Shown piece after piece: positions 52,293 through 60,310 of a stretch of 60,599 nucleotides of DNA; within the stretch, counting starts at the first letter, position 1, and every line of letters begins with the position of its first letter. Below the pieces are notes generated by a model that was given only the letters and a program-made list of their open reading frames with translations, was not told the origin of the DNA and did not search any database. This DNA comes from Nocardiopsis alborubida (lineage in GTDB: Bacteria; Actinomycetota; Actinomycetes; Streptosporangiales; Streptosporangiaceae): positions 1 through 60,599 of the forward strand of contig NZ_JAAXPG010000042.1 in NCBI RefSeq assembly GCF_012396365.1, read 5' to 3'. The position numbers were made by a program, and so were the translations under genes.

Positions 52293-52347
52293 GACCTTGT
52301 ACCTGCGGCGAGGCCGGACGGTCCAGACGCGCCACAGGCGCAAGACC
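52293..52347. repeat. 55-base palindromic element, copy 2
   Basis: GACCTTGTACCTGCGGCG (52293-52310) pairs with CGCCACAGGCGCAAGACC (52330-52347) at 14 of 18 positions including one G-U. The total length equals that of the copy at 48498, and the outer bases (GAYCTTGTAC...CAAGAYC) are conserved. It lies between panE and fdhA. Confidence 0.65.
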
Positions 52348-52448
52348 ACCGCGGGCCAGAACCCGCGTGCCGCACCAGCGACGTCTCCGACCAGCCCGCT
52401 GGCCCGACCCCGCACCCCTCACTCTTGACCCTTGTCCCCACCAACTCA

Positions 52449-52464
52449 ATACTGTATGCAGTAT
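52449..52464. promoter_or_regulatory. Putative GntR operator upstream of fdhA
   Basis: ATACTGTATGCAGTAT differs by one base from the perfect palindrome at 51196. It lies 63 bases before the chosen fdhA start. Confidence 0.65.
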
Positions 52465-52526
52465 CCGAACAATGTCGCCGCCCGGCGGCCCGGACGAATC
52501 CGGCCACGAACACCATGCGAGGCCAC

Positions 52527-54470
52527 ATGCGATCCGACGATTTCTCCGCACCCCACAACCGACTCACCCAGCCCCTCGTCCGTGACGGCGGCGAGCTGCG
52601 CCCGGCCTCCTGGGAGGAGGCGCTGGACCGCGCGGCCGCCGGGTTCCGGCGCGGGGTGGCCGAACACGGCCCCAACTCCTTCGGCATGCTCTCCTGCGCC
52701 CGGGCCACCAACGAGATGAACTTCATGGCGCAGAAGTTCACCCGCGTCGTCGTCGGCACCAACAACGTCGACTCGTGCAACCGCACCTGCCACGCGCCCA
52801 GCGTCGCCGGACTGGCCGCGGCCTTCGGCTCGGGCGGGGGCACCTCCTCCTACACCGAGATCGAGGACACCGACCTCATCGTGATCTGGGGCGGCAACCC
52901 GCGCTTCGCCCACCCGATCTTCTTCCAGCACGTGCTCAAGGCCGTGCGGCGCGGGGCGCGCCTGTTCGTCGTGGACCCCCGGCGCACGTCCACCGCCGAG
53001 TGGGCCGACCGCTGGCTGGGCCTGAACGTGGGCACCGACATCCCGCTGGCGCACGCCATCGGCCGCGAGATCCTGCACGCGGGACTGGCCAACGACACCT
53101 TCGTCCAGCGCGCCACCAGCGGCCTGGACGAGTACCGTGCGCTGGTGGAGCCGTGGACGCTGGCCGCCGCCGAGGCCGAGACCGGCGTGCCCGCCGAGGC
53201 CATCCGCGAGCTGGCGCACGCCTACGCCCGCGCCGAGCGCGCCCAGATGTGCTGGACGCTGGGCATCACCGAGCACCACAACGCCACCGACAACGTCCGT
53301 TCCCTGATCAACCTGTCGCTGCTCACCGGGCACGTGGGGCGGTACGGGTCCGGACTCAACCCGCTGCGCGGCCAGAACAACGTGCAGGGCGGCGGCGACA
53401 TGGGCGCCATCCCCGACCGGCTGGTCGGGTTCCAGGACATCCTGGACCCCCGGGTGCGCGCGCCCTTCGAGGCCGCCTGGGGACGGGAGATCCAGCCCGC
53501 CAAGGGCCTGAACCTGACCCAGATGTTCGAGGCGATGGACGAGCACGAGCTCAAGACGCTCTACGTGATCGGGGAGAACCCCGTCCAGTCCGAGCCCGAG
53601 ACGCACAAGACCACCCGCCGCCTGCGCGGCCTGGACCACCTGGTCGTGCAGGACATCTTCCTGACCCGCACCGCCGAACTGGCCGACGTGGTGCTCCCGG
53701 CCAGCGCCTCCTGGTGCGAGTCCGACGGCACCTTCACCAACAGCGAGCGCCGCGTGCAGCTGGTGCGCAGGGCGCTGGACCCGCCGGAGGGCGCCCGCGA
53801 CGACATCGAGATCATGTGCGACCTGGCCACCCGGCTGGGCCACGACTGGGCGCGGCCCTCCGCCGAGGAGATCTGGGACGAGGTCCGCGCGCTCTCCCCC
53901 ATGCACCGGGGCATGAGCTACGCGCGCCTGGCCGAGCTGCACGGCATCCAGTGGCCGTGCTACTCCGGGGACACCGTGGGGCCGAGCTACCTGCACGCGC
54001 GGCTGTGGTCGGAGGACCCCGCCGAGCGCGGCGAACCCGCGCCGTTCGGGATCGTGGGCCACTCGCCGCCGGTGGACCTGCTGGACGAGGACTTCCCCTT
54101 CCGCCTGACCACCGGCCGACGGCTGGACGACTACAACACGGGGGTGCAGACCAGCGGGTTCTCCTCGCCGCTGCGCCGCGGCGAGCTGCTGGACCTGTCC
54201 CCCGAGGACGCGGCCAAGCTCGGCGTCGGCGACGGGGAGACGGTCCGGGTGACCTCCCGGCGGGGCTCGGTCCTGGTCCCGGTCTCGGTCACCGAGGCCA
54301 TGCGGCCGGGCCTGGTGTTCATGACCTTCCACTTCCCCGAACAGGTGGACACCCAGCTGCTGACCATCGACGCCACCGACCCCATCGCGGGAACGGCGGA
54401 GTACAAGGCCGCCGCCGTGCGGATCGAACGGGTGGAGCAGCCCGCGCGCCCGGCCGCCGCCGCGAGCTGA
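52527..54470 (+). CDS. fdhA: Formate dehydrogenase catalytic subunit, C-terminal part (split FdhA)
   Basis: 647 residues. Oxidises formate to CO2 at a molybdenum bis-MGD centre. Mo ligand Cys88 with His89 is in SCNRTCHAPSVAGL; no selenocysteine. Other family segments: IWGGNPRFAHPIFFQHVLKA, TDNVRSLINLSLLTGHVGRY and the C-terminal molydopterin dinucleotide-binding domain. It begins at PHNRLTQPLVRD, just after the point where the N-terminal [4Fe-4S] domain of normal FdhA ends; that domain is instead fused to the gene at 56663. ATG 52527 is chosen; ATG 52515 is possible. Confidence 0.9.
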   Translation: MRSDDFSAPHNRLTQPLVRDGGELRPASWEEALDRAAAGFRRGVAEHGPNSFGMLSCARATNEMNFMAQKFTRVVVGTNNVDSCNRTCHAPSVAGLAAAFGSGGGTSSYTEIEDTDLIVIWGGNPRFAHPIFFQHVLKAVRRGARLFVVDPRRTSTAEWADRWLGLNVGTDIPLAHAIGREILHAGLANDTFVQRATSGLDEYRALVEPWTLAAAEAETGVPAEAIRELAHAYARAERAQMCWTLGITEHHNATDNVRSLINLSLLTGHVGRYGSGLNPLRGQNNVQGGGDMGAIPDRLVGFQDILDPRVRAPFEAAWGREIQPAKGLNLTQMFEAMDEHELKTLYVIGENPVQSEPETHKTTRRLRGLDHLVVQDIFLTRTAELADVVLPASASWCESDGTFTNSERRVQLVRRALDPPEGARDDIEIMCDLATRLGHDWARPSAEEIWDEVRALSPMHRGMSYARLAELHGIQWPCYSGDTVGPSYLHARLWSEDPAERGEPAPFGIVGHSPPVDLLDEDFPFRLTTGRRLDDYNTGVQTSGFSSPLRRGELLDLSPEDAAKLGVGDGETVRVTSRRGSVLVPVSVTEAMRPGLVFMTFHFPEQVDTQLLTIDATDPIAGTAEYKAAAVRIERVEQPARPAAAAS

Positions 54471-54487
54471 GGAAGGGGAAAGAAGGA

Positions 54488-54531
54488 GGGCCGTGCCGCC
54501 GCCCCAGCCCCCTGCGGCGGCGGCACGGCCC
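54488..54531 (+). terminator. Terminator after fdhA
   Basis: A perfect 16-base inverted repeat GGGCCGTGCCGCCGCC with a 12-base loop, 17 bases after the fdhA stop. The next gene has its own operator and promoter region. Confidence 0.75.
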
Positions 54532-54641
54532 GTCGTGCCAGGTCAACGCCCTGCGAGAGCGGATCGGACGCCCGGGAGCATCCTTACGCGATCTTACCGC
54601 TTACAGGGGTTGTCAACCCGAACACCGCCATCATACTGTTC

Positions 54642-54653
54642 TCTGTATACAGA
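54642..54653. promoter_or_regulatory. Putative GntR operator upstream of the NuoEF-like gene
   Basis: TCTGTATACAGA is a perfect 12-base palindrome and shares CTGTATACAG with the site at 51196. An additional half-site ATACTGTT lies just upstream. The gene starts 43 bases downstream. Confidence 0.6.
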
Positions 54654-54695
54654 ATCCTGTGATCTGGATTACACTCGATATGAGGTGACCACGGC

Positions 54696-56666
54696 GTGGA
54701 CCTGCGATTCCTGGACGAGACGCCCACCACCGCCGAACGCGAGGCCGTCGAGAGCGTGCTCGGGCCGCCCGAGTCCGGCTGGGACGGCGGCGCCCGCCAG
54801 GACGCCGACCTGCGCTACGCGCGGGGCGGCCACTCCGCACGCGACCGGCGCGACCTGCTCCTCCCGGCCCTGCACGCGGTGAACGACCGCGTGGGCTGGA
54901 TCAGCCGCCCCGCGCTCGACCACATCTGCCGCAGACTGACCGTCCCCCCGGCGGAGGCCTACGCCGTCGCCTCCTTCTACGCGATGTTCGCCCTGCACCG
55001 CAGGCCCCGCCGGGTCGTGCACCTGTGCACCGACATCGCGTGCGCGGCGGCGGGCTCGGACGGGTTGCGCGCCCGGCTGGCCGAGCGCCTCGGCCAGCCC
55101 GGCGGCCACGACGGGGAGGCGGCCTGGCACGAGAGCCCGTGCCTGGGCATGTGCGAGCGCGCGCCCGCCGCCCTGGCCGTGGAGGCGGGCGCCCCGGCCC
55201 GGTACGCCGTCGCCGCCCCCGCCACGTCCGAGGCGCTGGACGCGATGGCCTCGGAGGCCCTGCCCGACACCGGGGCGCCGGGGGCCAACGGCCACCGTCC
55301 CGCCACCACCTTCGGCGCGGACCCCCTGCCCGGGAGCGCGCCCGAGCCCGACCCCGCGGCGGCCGTGCCCGACGCGGGCTCGCCCGACCACGTGCTGCTG
55401 CGCCGGATCGGCACCGTCGACCCCCTCAGCCTGGACGACTACCGCGCCGCGGGCGGGTACGCCGCGCTGCGCCAGGCGCTGCGGCTGGGCCCCGCCGGTG
55501 TCATCCGGGAGGTCTCCGACTCCGGCCTCGTCGGCCGGGGCGGGGCCGCCTTCCCCACCGGGCGCAAGTGGCAGGCCACCGCCCAGCAGCCGGACGGCCC
55601 GCACTACCTGGTGTGCAACGCCGACGAGAGCGAGCCCGGCACCTTCAAGGACCGGGTCCTGATGGAGGGCGACCCGTTCTCCGTCGTCGAGGCGATGACC
55701 ATCGCCGGGTACGCCGTGGGCGCGCGGACCGGCTACCTCTACATCCGGGGCGAGTACCCCCGGGCGCTGCGCCACCTGGAGAACGCCATCGCCCTGGCCC
55801 GCGGGCGCGGCCTGCTCGGCCCCGACATCCTGGGTTCGGGGTTCGCCTTCGACATCGAGATCCGGCGCGGCGCGGGCGCCTACATCTGCGGCGAGGAGAC
55901 CGCGATCTTCGGCTCCATCGAGGGCTACCGGGGCGAACCCCGCAGCAAGCCGCCCTTCCCCGTGGAGAAGGGGCTGTTCGGCAAGCCCACCGCGGTGAAC
56001 AACGTCGAGACGCTGGTCAACGTGCTGCCCGTCCTGCTGATGGGCGGCCCGGCCTACGCTGCCGTGGGCACCGGCCAGTCCACCGGGCCCAAGCTGTTCT
56101 GCCTGTCGGGCGGCGTGCGCCGCCCGGGGCTGTACGAACTGCCCTTCGGCGCCACCCTGCGCGACCTCGTCGAGGCGGCCGGGGGGATGCCCGAGGGGCG
56201 CACCATCCAGGCGGTCCTGCTCGGCGGCGCGGCCGGGACCTTCGTCCGCGGGGACGAGCTGGACATCCCGCTGACCTTCGAGGGGGCGCGCGCGGCGGGC
56301 ACGTCCCTGGGTTCGGGGGTGGTGCTGGTCCTGGACGACACCGCCGACCTGGTCGCGACGCTGGTCCGGGTGGCGGCATTCTTCCGCGACGAGTCCTGCG
56401 GCCAGTGCGTGCCCTGCCGGGTGGGCACCGTGCGCCAGGAGGAGTCGCTGCTGCGGATCAGGTCCGGAGGCGACGCCGCCGCCGAGGTCCCCCTGCTGCG
56501 CGAGGTCGGCCTGGCGATGCGCGACGCCTCGATCTGCGGCCTGGGACAGACCGCGTGGAACGCCGTGGAGTCGGCGATCGACCGGCTCGGCCTGTTCGAC
56601 GCGACCGACGACACCCACCAGAGCACCGGCCCGGGCACCCGGGCGGCAACCGAGGAGGCCCGATGA
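54696..56666 (+). CDS. fdhB: Fused NuoE-NuoF-like diaphorase subunit of formate dehydrogenase
   Basis: 656 residues. The N-terminal 190 are NuoE-like (thioredoxin-fold [2Fe-2S]: CTDIACAAAG, ESPCLGMCERAP). A Pro/Ala linker follows. The rest is NuoF-like: FMN site GRGGAAFPTGRKW, NAD site AGAYICGEETA and [4Fe-4S] site ESCGQCVPCRVG. It passes electrons from formate to NAD+. GTG 54696 is the start and the TGA overlaps the ATG of the following gene. The E-F fusion is a usual feature of bacterial NAD-linked formate dehydrogenases. Confidence 0.92.
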   Translation: MDLRFLDETPTTAEREAVESVLGPPESGWDGGARQDADLRYARGGHSARDRRDLLLPALHAVNDRVGWISRPALDHICRRLTVPPAEAYAVASFYAMFALHRRPRRVVHLCTDIACAAAGSDGLRARLAERLGQPGGHDGEAAWHESPCLGMCERAPAALAVEAGAPARYAVAAPATSEALDAMASEALPDTGAPGANGHRPATTFGADPLPGSAPEPDPAAAVPDAGSPDHVLLRRIGTVDPLSLDDYRAAGGYAALRQALRLGPAGVIREVSDSGLVGRGGAAFPTGRKWQATAQQPDGPHYLVCNADESEPGTFKDRVLMEGDPFSVVEAMTIAGYAVGARTGYLYIRGEYPRALRHLENAIALARGRGLLGPDILGSGFAFDIEIRRGAGAYICGEETAIFGSIEGYRGEPRSKPPFPVEKGLFGKPTAVNNVETLVNVLPVLLMGGPAYAAVGTGQSTGPKLFCLSGGVRRPGLYELPFGATLRDLVEAAGGMPEGRTIQAVLLGGAAGTFVRGDELDIPLTFEGARAAGTSLGSGVVLVLDDTADLVATLVRVAAFFRDESCGQCVPCRVGTVRQEESLLRIRSGGDAAAEVPLLREVGLAMRDASICGLGQTAWNAVESAIDRLGLFDATDDTHQSTGPGTRAATEEAR

Positions 56667-57604
56667 CCGTCCCCGTACTCCTGGCCCCGCCCAAGCGGCT
56701 GATCGACGCGACCATCGACGGGCGCACCGTGCGCGTCCCGGAGGGCACCACCATCCTGGAGGCCTGCGCCGGAGAGGGCACCGAGATCCCCACCCTGTGC
56801 TACGGCGACACCCTCACCCCGAGGAACGCCTGCCGGGTGTGCGTGGTGGAGGTGGAGGGCGCGCGCACGCTCGCCCCCGCCTGCTCGCGCAGACTGGAGC
56901 CCGGTATGAGCGTGGCCACGGACTCCGAGCGGGTGCGGCACAGCCGCAAGATGGTCCTGGAGCTGCTGGGCTCCTCCGTGGACCTGTCCACCACGCCGAA
57001 GGTGGCCGAGTGGATGGAGCGCTACGAGGCCGAGCCCGAGCGGTTCGGCCCGCGCGCCGAGGCCGCGGCGCTGGGCGTGCGCGACGCCCGCCACGCGGGC
57101 GACCACGAGCCCGGCGACGGCGCGGTCGCGGAGACGGTCGAGCAGCCCGCCAAGGTGGACAACGACCTGTACGTGCGCGACTACTCCAAGTGCATCATGT
57201 GCTACAAGTGCGTGGACGCCTGCGGCGACCAGTGGCAGAACACCTTCGCCATCGGGGTGGCCGGGCGCGGCTTCGACGCCCGCATCTCCACCGAGCACGA
57301 CGTCACGCTGCCCGACTCGGCCTGCGTGTACTGCGGGAACTGCATCGAGGTGTGCCCCACCGGCGCCCTGTCCTTCCGCACCGAGTTCGACATGCGCGAG
57401 GCGGGTACCTGGGACGAGGAGGCGCAGACCGAGACCACCACCATCTGCACCTACTGCGGGGTGGGCTGCAACGTTACGCTGCACGTGCAGGAGAACGAGA
57501 TCGTCAAGGTCACCTCGCCGCACGACAACCCGGTGACCCACGGGAACCTGTGCATCAAGGGCCGGTTCGGCTTCCAGCACGTACAGCGGCGCGGCGACGG
57601 CTGA
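56663..57604 (+). CDS. Ferredoxin-like Fe-S subunit fused to the FdhA N-terminal [4Fe-4S] domain
   Basis: 313 residues. Domains in order: [2Fe-2S] (CYGDTLTPRNACRVC, PACSR), His/Cys-type NuoG region, two [4Fe-4S] sets (CIMCYKCVDAC; CVYCGNCIEVCPTG), and from about 255 the first domain of formate dehydrogenase alpha: Cys262-x2-Cys265-x3-Cys269-x27-Cys297, ending NLCIKGRFGFQHVQRRGDG. That last domain is the one missing from fdhA at 52527. The same fold is normally continuous in one chain. It overlaps the diaphorase gene by ATGA. Confidence 0.9.
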   Translation: MTVPVLLAPPKRLIDATIDGRTVRVPEGTTILEACAGEGTEIPTLCYGDTLTPRNACRVCVVEVEGARTLAPACSRRLEPGMSVATDSERVRHSRKMVLELLGSSVDLSTTPKVAEWMERYEAEPERFGPRAEAAALGVRDARHAGDHEPGDGAVAETVEQPAKVDNDLYVRDYSKCIMCYKCVDACGDQWQNTFAIGVAGRGFDARISTEHDVTLPDSACVYCGNCIEVCPTGALSFRTEFDMREAGTWDEEAQTETTTICTYCGVGCNVTLHVQENEIVKVTSPHDNPVTHGNLCIKGRFGFQHVQRRGDG

Positions 57605-57706
57605 TCCCCGCGGGCCCGTTCCGGAGCGGGCCTGCCTCAGGGGATGAGAAACCGGGCGAAATCAGATAGAACCGGGACAGAGGTACACCGGAAGGCGGTG
57701 GAGCGG

Positions 57707-58588
57707 ATGGGACGGGTCACGGCCCGGGAGAAGGTGCTCCGGATCAGGGACGGGTCCGCGACCGAGCGCGTGGACACGCTGGTCGTCGAGGAGCCCCTGG
57801 AGATCAGGCTGGACGGGGACCCGCTGAGCGTCACCATGCGCACCCCCGGCAACGACTTCGACCTGGCCGCGGGGTTCCTGGTGAGCGAGGGCGTGGTCTC
57901 CCGCGGCGAGGAGGTCACCGCGATCCGCTACTGCGCCGGGGCCACCGAGGACGGTTCGAACACCTACAACGTGCTCGACGTGTCCCTGGCCCCGGGGGTC
58001 CCCCGCCCGGACACCTCCCTGGAGCGCAACTTCTACACCTCCTCCTCGTGCGGCCTGTGCGGCAAGGCGAGCCTGGACGCCGTGCGCACCCAGGCCGTGT
58101 GGCCGGTGGACGGGGACGGGCTGCGCGTCGAAGCGCGGACCCTGACCTCGCTGCCCGACCGGCTGCGCGAGGCCCAGCGGGTGTTCGAGCGCACCGGCGC
58201 CCTGCACGCCGCCGGGCTGTTCACCGCCGACGGCGAACTGCTGGCGCTGCGCGAGGACGTGGGCCGCCACAACGCGGTGGACAAGCTGGTCGGCTGGGCG
58301 CTGCGCTCCGGGCGGCTCCCGCTGCGCGAGACGGTGCTGATGGTCTCGGGGCGCGCCTCCTTCGAGCTGGTCCAGAAGGCGTGGATGGCCGGCATCCCGA
58401 TGATGGCCGCCGTCTCCGCGCCCTCGTCCCTGGCCGTCGACCTCGCCGCGGAGGCGGGCATCACCCTGGTCGGCTTCCTCCGGGGAACCTCCATGAACGT
58501 CTACGCCGGACGGCACCGGATCCTCCTGAAGAAGGCGCACACCGCGCCTTCGGCGGCCACGGGAGGCGTCCGCGGTCCGGGTCGGTAG
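57707..58588 (+). CDS. fdhD: Formate dehydrogenase accessory sulfurtransferase FdhD
   Basis: 293 residues. FdhD passes sulfur from a cysteine desulfurase to the molybdenum centre of FdhA. The mobile loop cysteines are in SSSCGLCGKAS, and EDVGRHNAVDKLVGWAL and VSGRASFELVQKAWMAGIPM are family signatures. ATG 57707 follows GTGGAG. It directly follows the structural genes, 102 bases downstream, with no separate palindrome seen. Confidence 0.95.
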   Translation: MGRVTAREKVLRIRDGSATERVDTLVVEEPLEIRLDGDPLSVTMRTPGNDFDLAAGFLVSEGVVSRGEEVTAIRYCAGATEDGSNTYNVLDVSLAPGVPRPDTSLERNFYTSSSCGLCGKASLDAVRTQAVWPVDGDGLRVEARTLTSLPDRLREAQRVFERTGALHAAGLFTADGELLALREDVGRHNAVDKLVGWALRSGRLPLRETVLMVSGRASFELVQKAWMAGIPMMAAVSAPSSLAVDLAAEAGITLVGFLRGTSMNVYAGRHRILLKKAHTAPSAATGGVRGPGR

Positions 58589-58681
58589 ACGCGGGAGCGG
58601 CCGGTGCGCTCCAGCCCCCTGCACCGACCGCTCCCGACATCCGGTCCTCCCTTGAGAGGACCCCGCCCAGGCTTCCCCGAA

Positions 58682-58754
58682 GGCCCTCCCTCTCCCTGGG
58701 AGGGCCGCTTCGCGGTGTCGGCTCCGGGGGCGTCCGGTTCCGCACGCCCCCGGA
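58682..58754. terminator. Two terminators between fdhD and the aldehyde dehydrogenase
   Basis: GGCCCTCCC-n7-GGGAGGGCC at 58682-58706 and TCCGGGGGCGT-n10-ACGCCCCCGGA at 58723-58754. Two stacked perfect hairpins between convergent genes probably end transcription from both sides. Confidence 0.75.
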
Positions 58755-58762
58755 GGCGCTGC

Positions 58763-60310
58763 CTAGACGCGTCCCTCGGGGCGCAGGGTGTAGTGCGGGA
58801 AGTTGCCGGGCGGGCGCTCGGCCGCCGGTCCCCTCGTGACCGCGTGGACCAGCAGCTCTCCGCCGACGAAGGCGCCGCGCCAGGAGTCGCCCCAGCCGCC
58901 GAACAGCTCCTCGCGGTCCCCGCGCGAGCGCGGCCGGTTGACGCCGACCTTGAAGGCCCGCACCCCGGCGGCCAGGCGCGCGGCCGTGTCGGTGTCGTCG
59001 CACGAGACCGTGGCGACCAGGGCGCCGTTGCTGGCGTTCATGGCGGCCAGCAGCTCGGCCTCGGTGTCCACCAGCACGATCGAGTCGACCGGGCCGAAGG
59101 GCTCGGCGTGGAAGAGCGGCGAGGAGCGCGGCGGCTCCAACAGGGCCACCGGGGCCACGTAGGCGTCGGTGTTCTGGCCCGGCAGCAGGAGTGCGTCGTC
59201 CAGTCCGCCGCGGTACAGCGGCACGGCGCCGCCCGCGACGGCCTCGGCCACCCGGTCGGTCAGCTCCTTGGCCTTGGCCGCGTTGATCACCGGGCCGAAG
59301 TCCAGCTCGGGCAGGTCGTCCCCGGCCGACTCCACGGCCAGGGGGTGGCCGAAGCGCACGGACCGGACCGCCGTGAGGTAGGCGTCGAGGAAGGCGTCGA
59401 AGCGGGAGCGCTGCACGACGAACCGGGGATAGGCGGTGCAGCGCTGCTTGGCGTAGTCGAAGGTCCTGCGGATCTGCCCGGAGAGGGTCTCCCAGTCCCC
59501 GAACTCCCACACGCCCCAGCAGTTGAGCCCCTCCTGCTCCAGGACGTGCGGCCGCCCCAGGTCGGCGAGGTCGGCCGCCACCCGGCCTCCGGTGTCCCGG
59601 CCGCCCACGAAGGACACGCAGCCGATCTCGGGCCCGCGCACCAGCGCCGGGGAGAGGTCGCGGCCGCCTCCGCTGACCAGTGTGAACGGCAGACCCTCGC
59701 GGACCGCCAGGGCCACGGCCAGGGTCAGGCAGACCAGCCCGCCGTCGGTGGGGGTCTTGGCGATCACGCCGTTGCCCGCCAGCGCCTGGACGCACATCGC
59801 GTGCGCCAGCACGCTCATCGGGTAGTTCCAGCTCGCGATGTTGCTGACCGGGCCGTCCAGGGGCAGGCGGCCCTCCAGCATGGGCTCGACGCCGTCCAGG
59901 TACCACTCGACCCCCGAGATCGCCCGGTCCACGTCCTGGCGGGCCAGCCGCCAGGGCTTGCCGATCTCCCAGACCAGGGCCAGGGCGAGGGTGTCGCGGT
60001 GCCGCTCCCAGGCCCGGACCGCGGCGCGGACCCGCTCCCGGCGCTCGGCCAGGGGCAGCGCGCTCCAGCGGCGGTGGTCCTCGGCCGCCCCGGCGACCGC
60101 GCGGGCCGCGGTGGCGCCGTCGAGCATGGGCGGGCCCGCGATCTCCGAGCCGTCCACGGGCGAGTACGCGGTCCTGGGCTCGCCGTCGGCCCGCCACCGG
60201 CCGCCCCAGTGGTTGTGCGTCCGGTCGGGTCCGAAGGCCTCCGGGGCCTCCTCGCGGCAGCGGGTGTACAGGGTCGCCCAGTCGGTGCCGGGCTTGAGCG
60301 TCGCCGTCAT
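58763..60310 (-). CDS. Aldehyde dehydrogenase family protein
   Basis: 515 residues. The NAD(P)-dependent aldehyde dehydrogenase fold is recognisable: ISGVEWYLDGVEP and PVSNIASWNYPMSV at the cofactor domain, catalytic Glu in LEQEGLNC and catalytic Cys in AKQRCTAYPRF. Because the Cys-flanking sequence differs from the common FFNxGQxCxA, substrate class is uncertain; a CoA-acylating or oxidising role on a small aldehyde such as glyoxylate is possible in this context. ATG 60310 overlaps the stop of the SucD-like gene (ATGA), so the two are translationally coupled. Confidence 0.85.
   Translation of the reverse strand: MTATLKPGTDWATLYTRCREEAPEAFGPDRTHNHWGGRWRADGEPRTAYSPVDGSEIAGPPMLDGATAARAVAGAAEDHRRWSALPLAERRERVRAAVRAWERHRDTLALALVWEIGKPWRLARQDVDRAISGVEWYLDGVEPMLEGRLPLDGPVSNIASWNYPMSVLAHAMCVQALAGNGVIAKTPTDGGLVCLTLAVALAVREGLPFTLVSGGGRDLSPALVRGPEIGCVSFVGGRDTGGRVAADLADLGRPHVLEQEGLNCWGVWEFGDWETLSGQIRRTFDYAKQRCTAYPRFVVQRSRFDAFLDAYLTAVRSVRFGHPLAVESAGDDLPELDFGPVINAAKAKELTDRVAEAVAGGAVPLYRGGLDDALLLPGQNTDAYVAPVALLEPPRSSPLFHAEPFGPVDSIVLVDTEAELLAAMNASNGALVATVSCDDTDTAARLAAGVRAFKVGVNRPRSRGDREELFGGWGDSWRGAFVGGELLVHAVTRGPAAERPPGNFPHYTLRPEGRV

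Noticed and set aside
52782..52794. Selenocysteine formate dehydrogenase
   Set aside because: The Mo ligand codon is TGC in the ACCTGCCACGCG context, so cysteine is used, and no in-frame TGA or SECIS element is needed.
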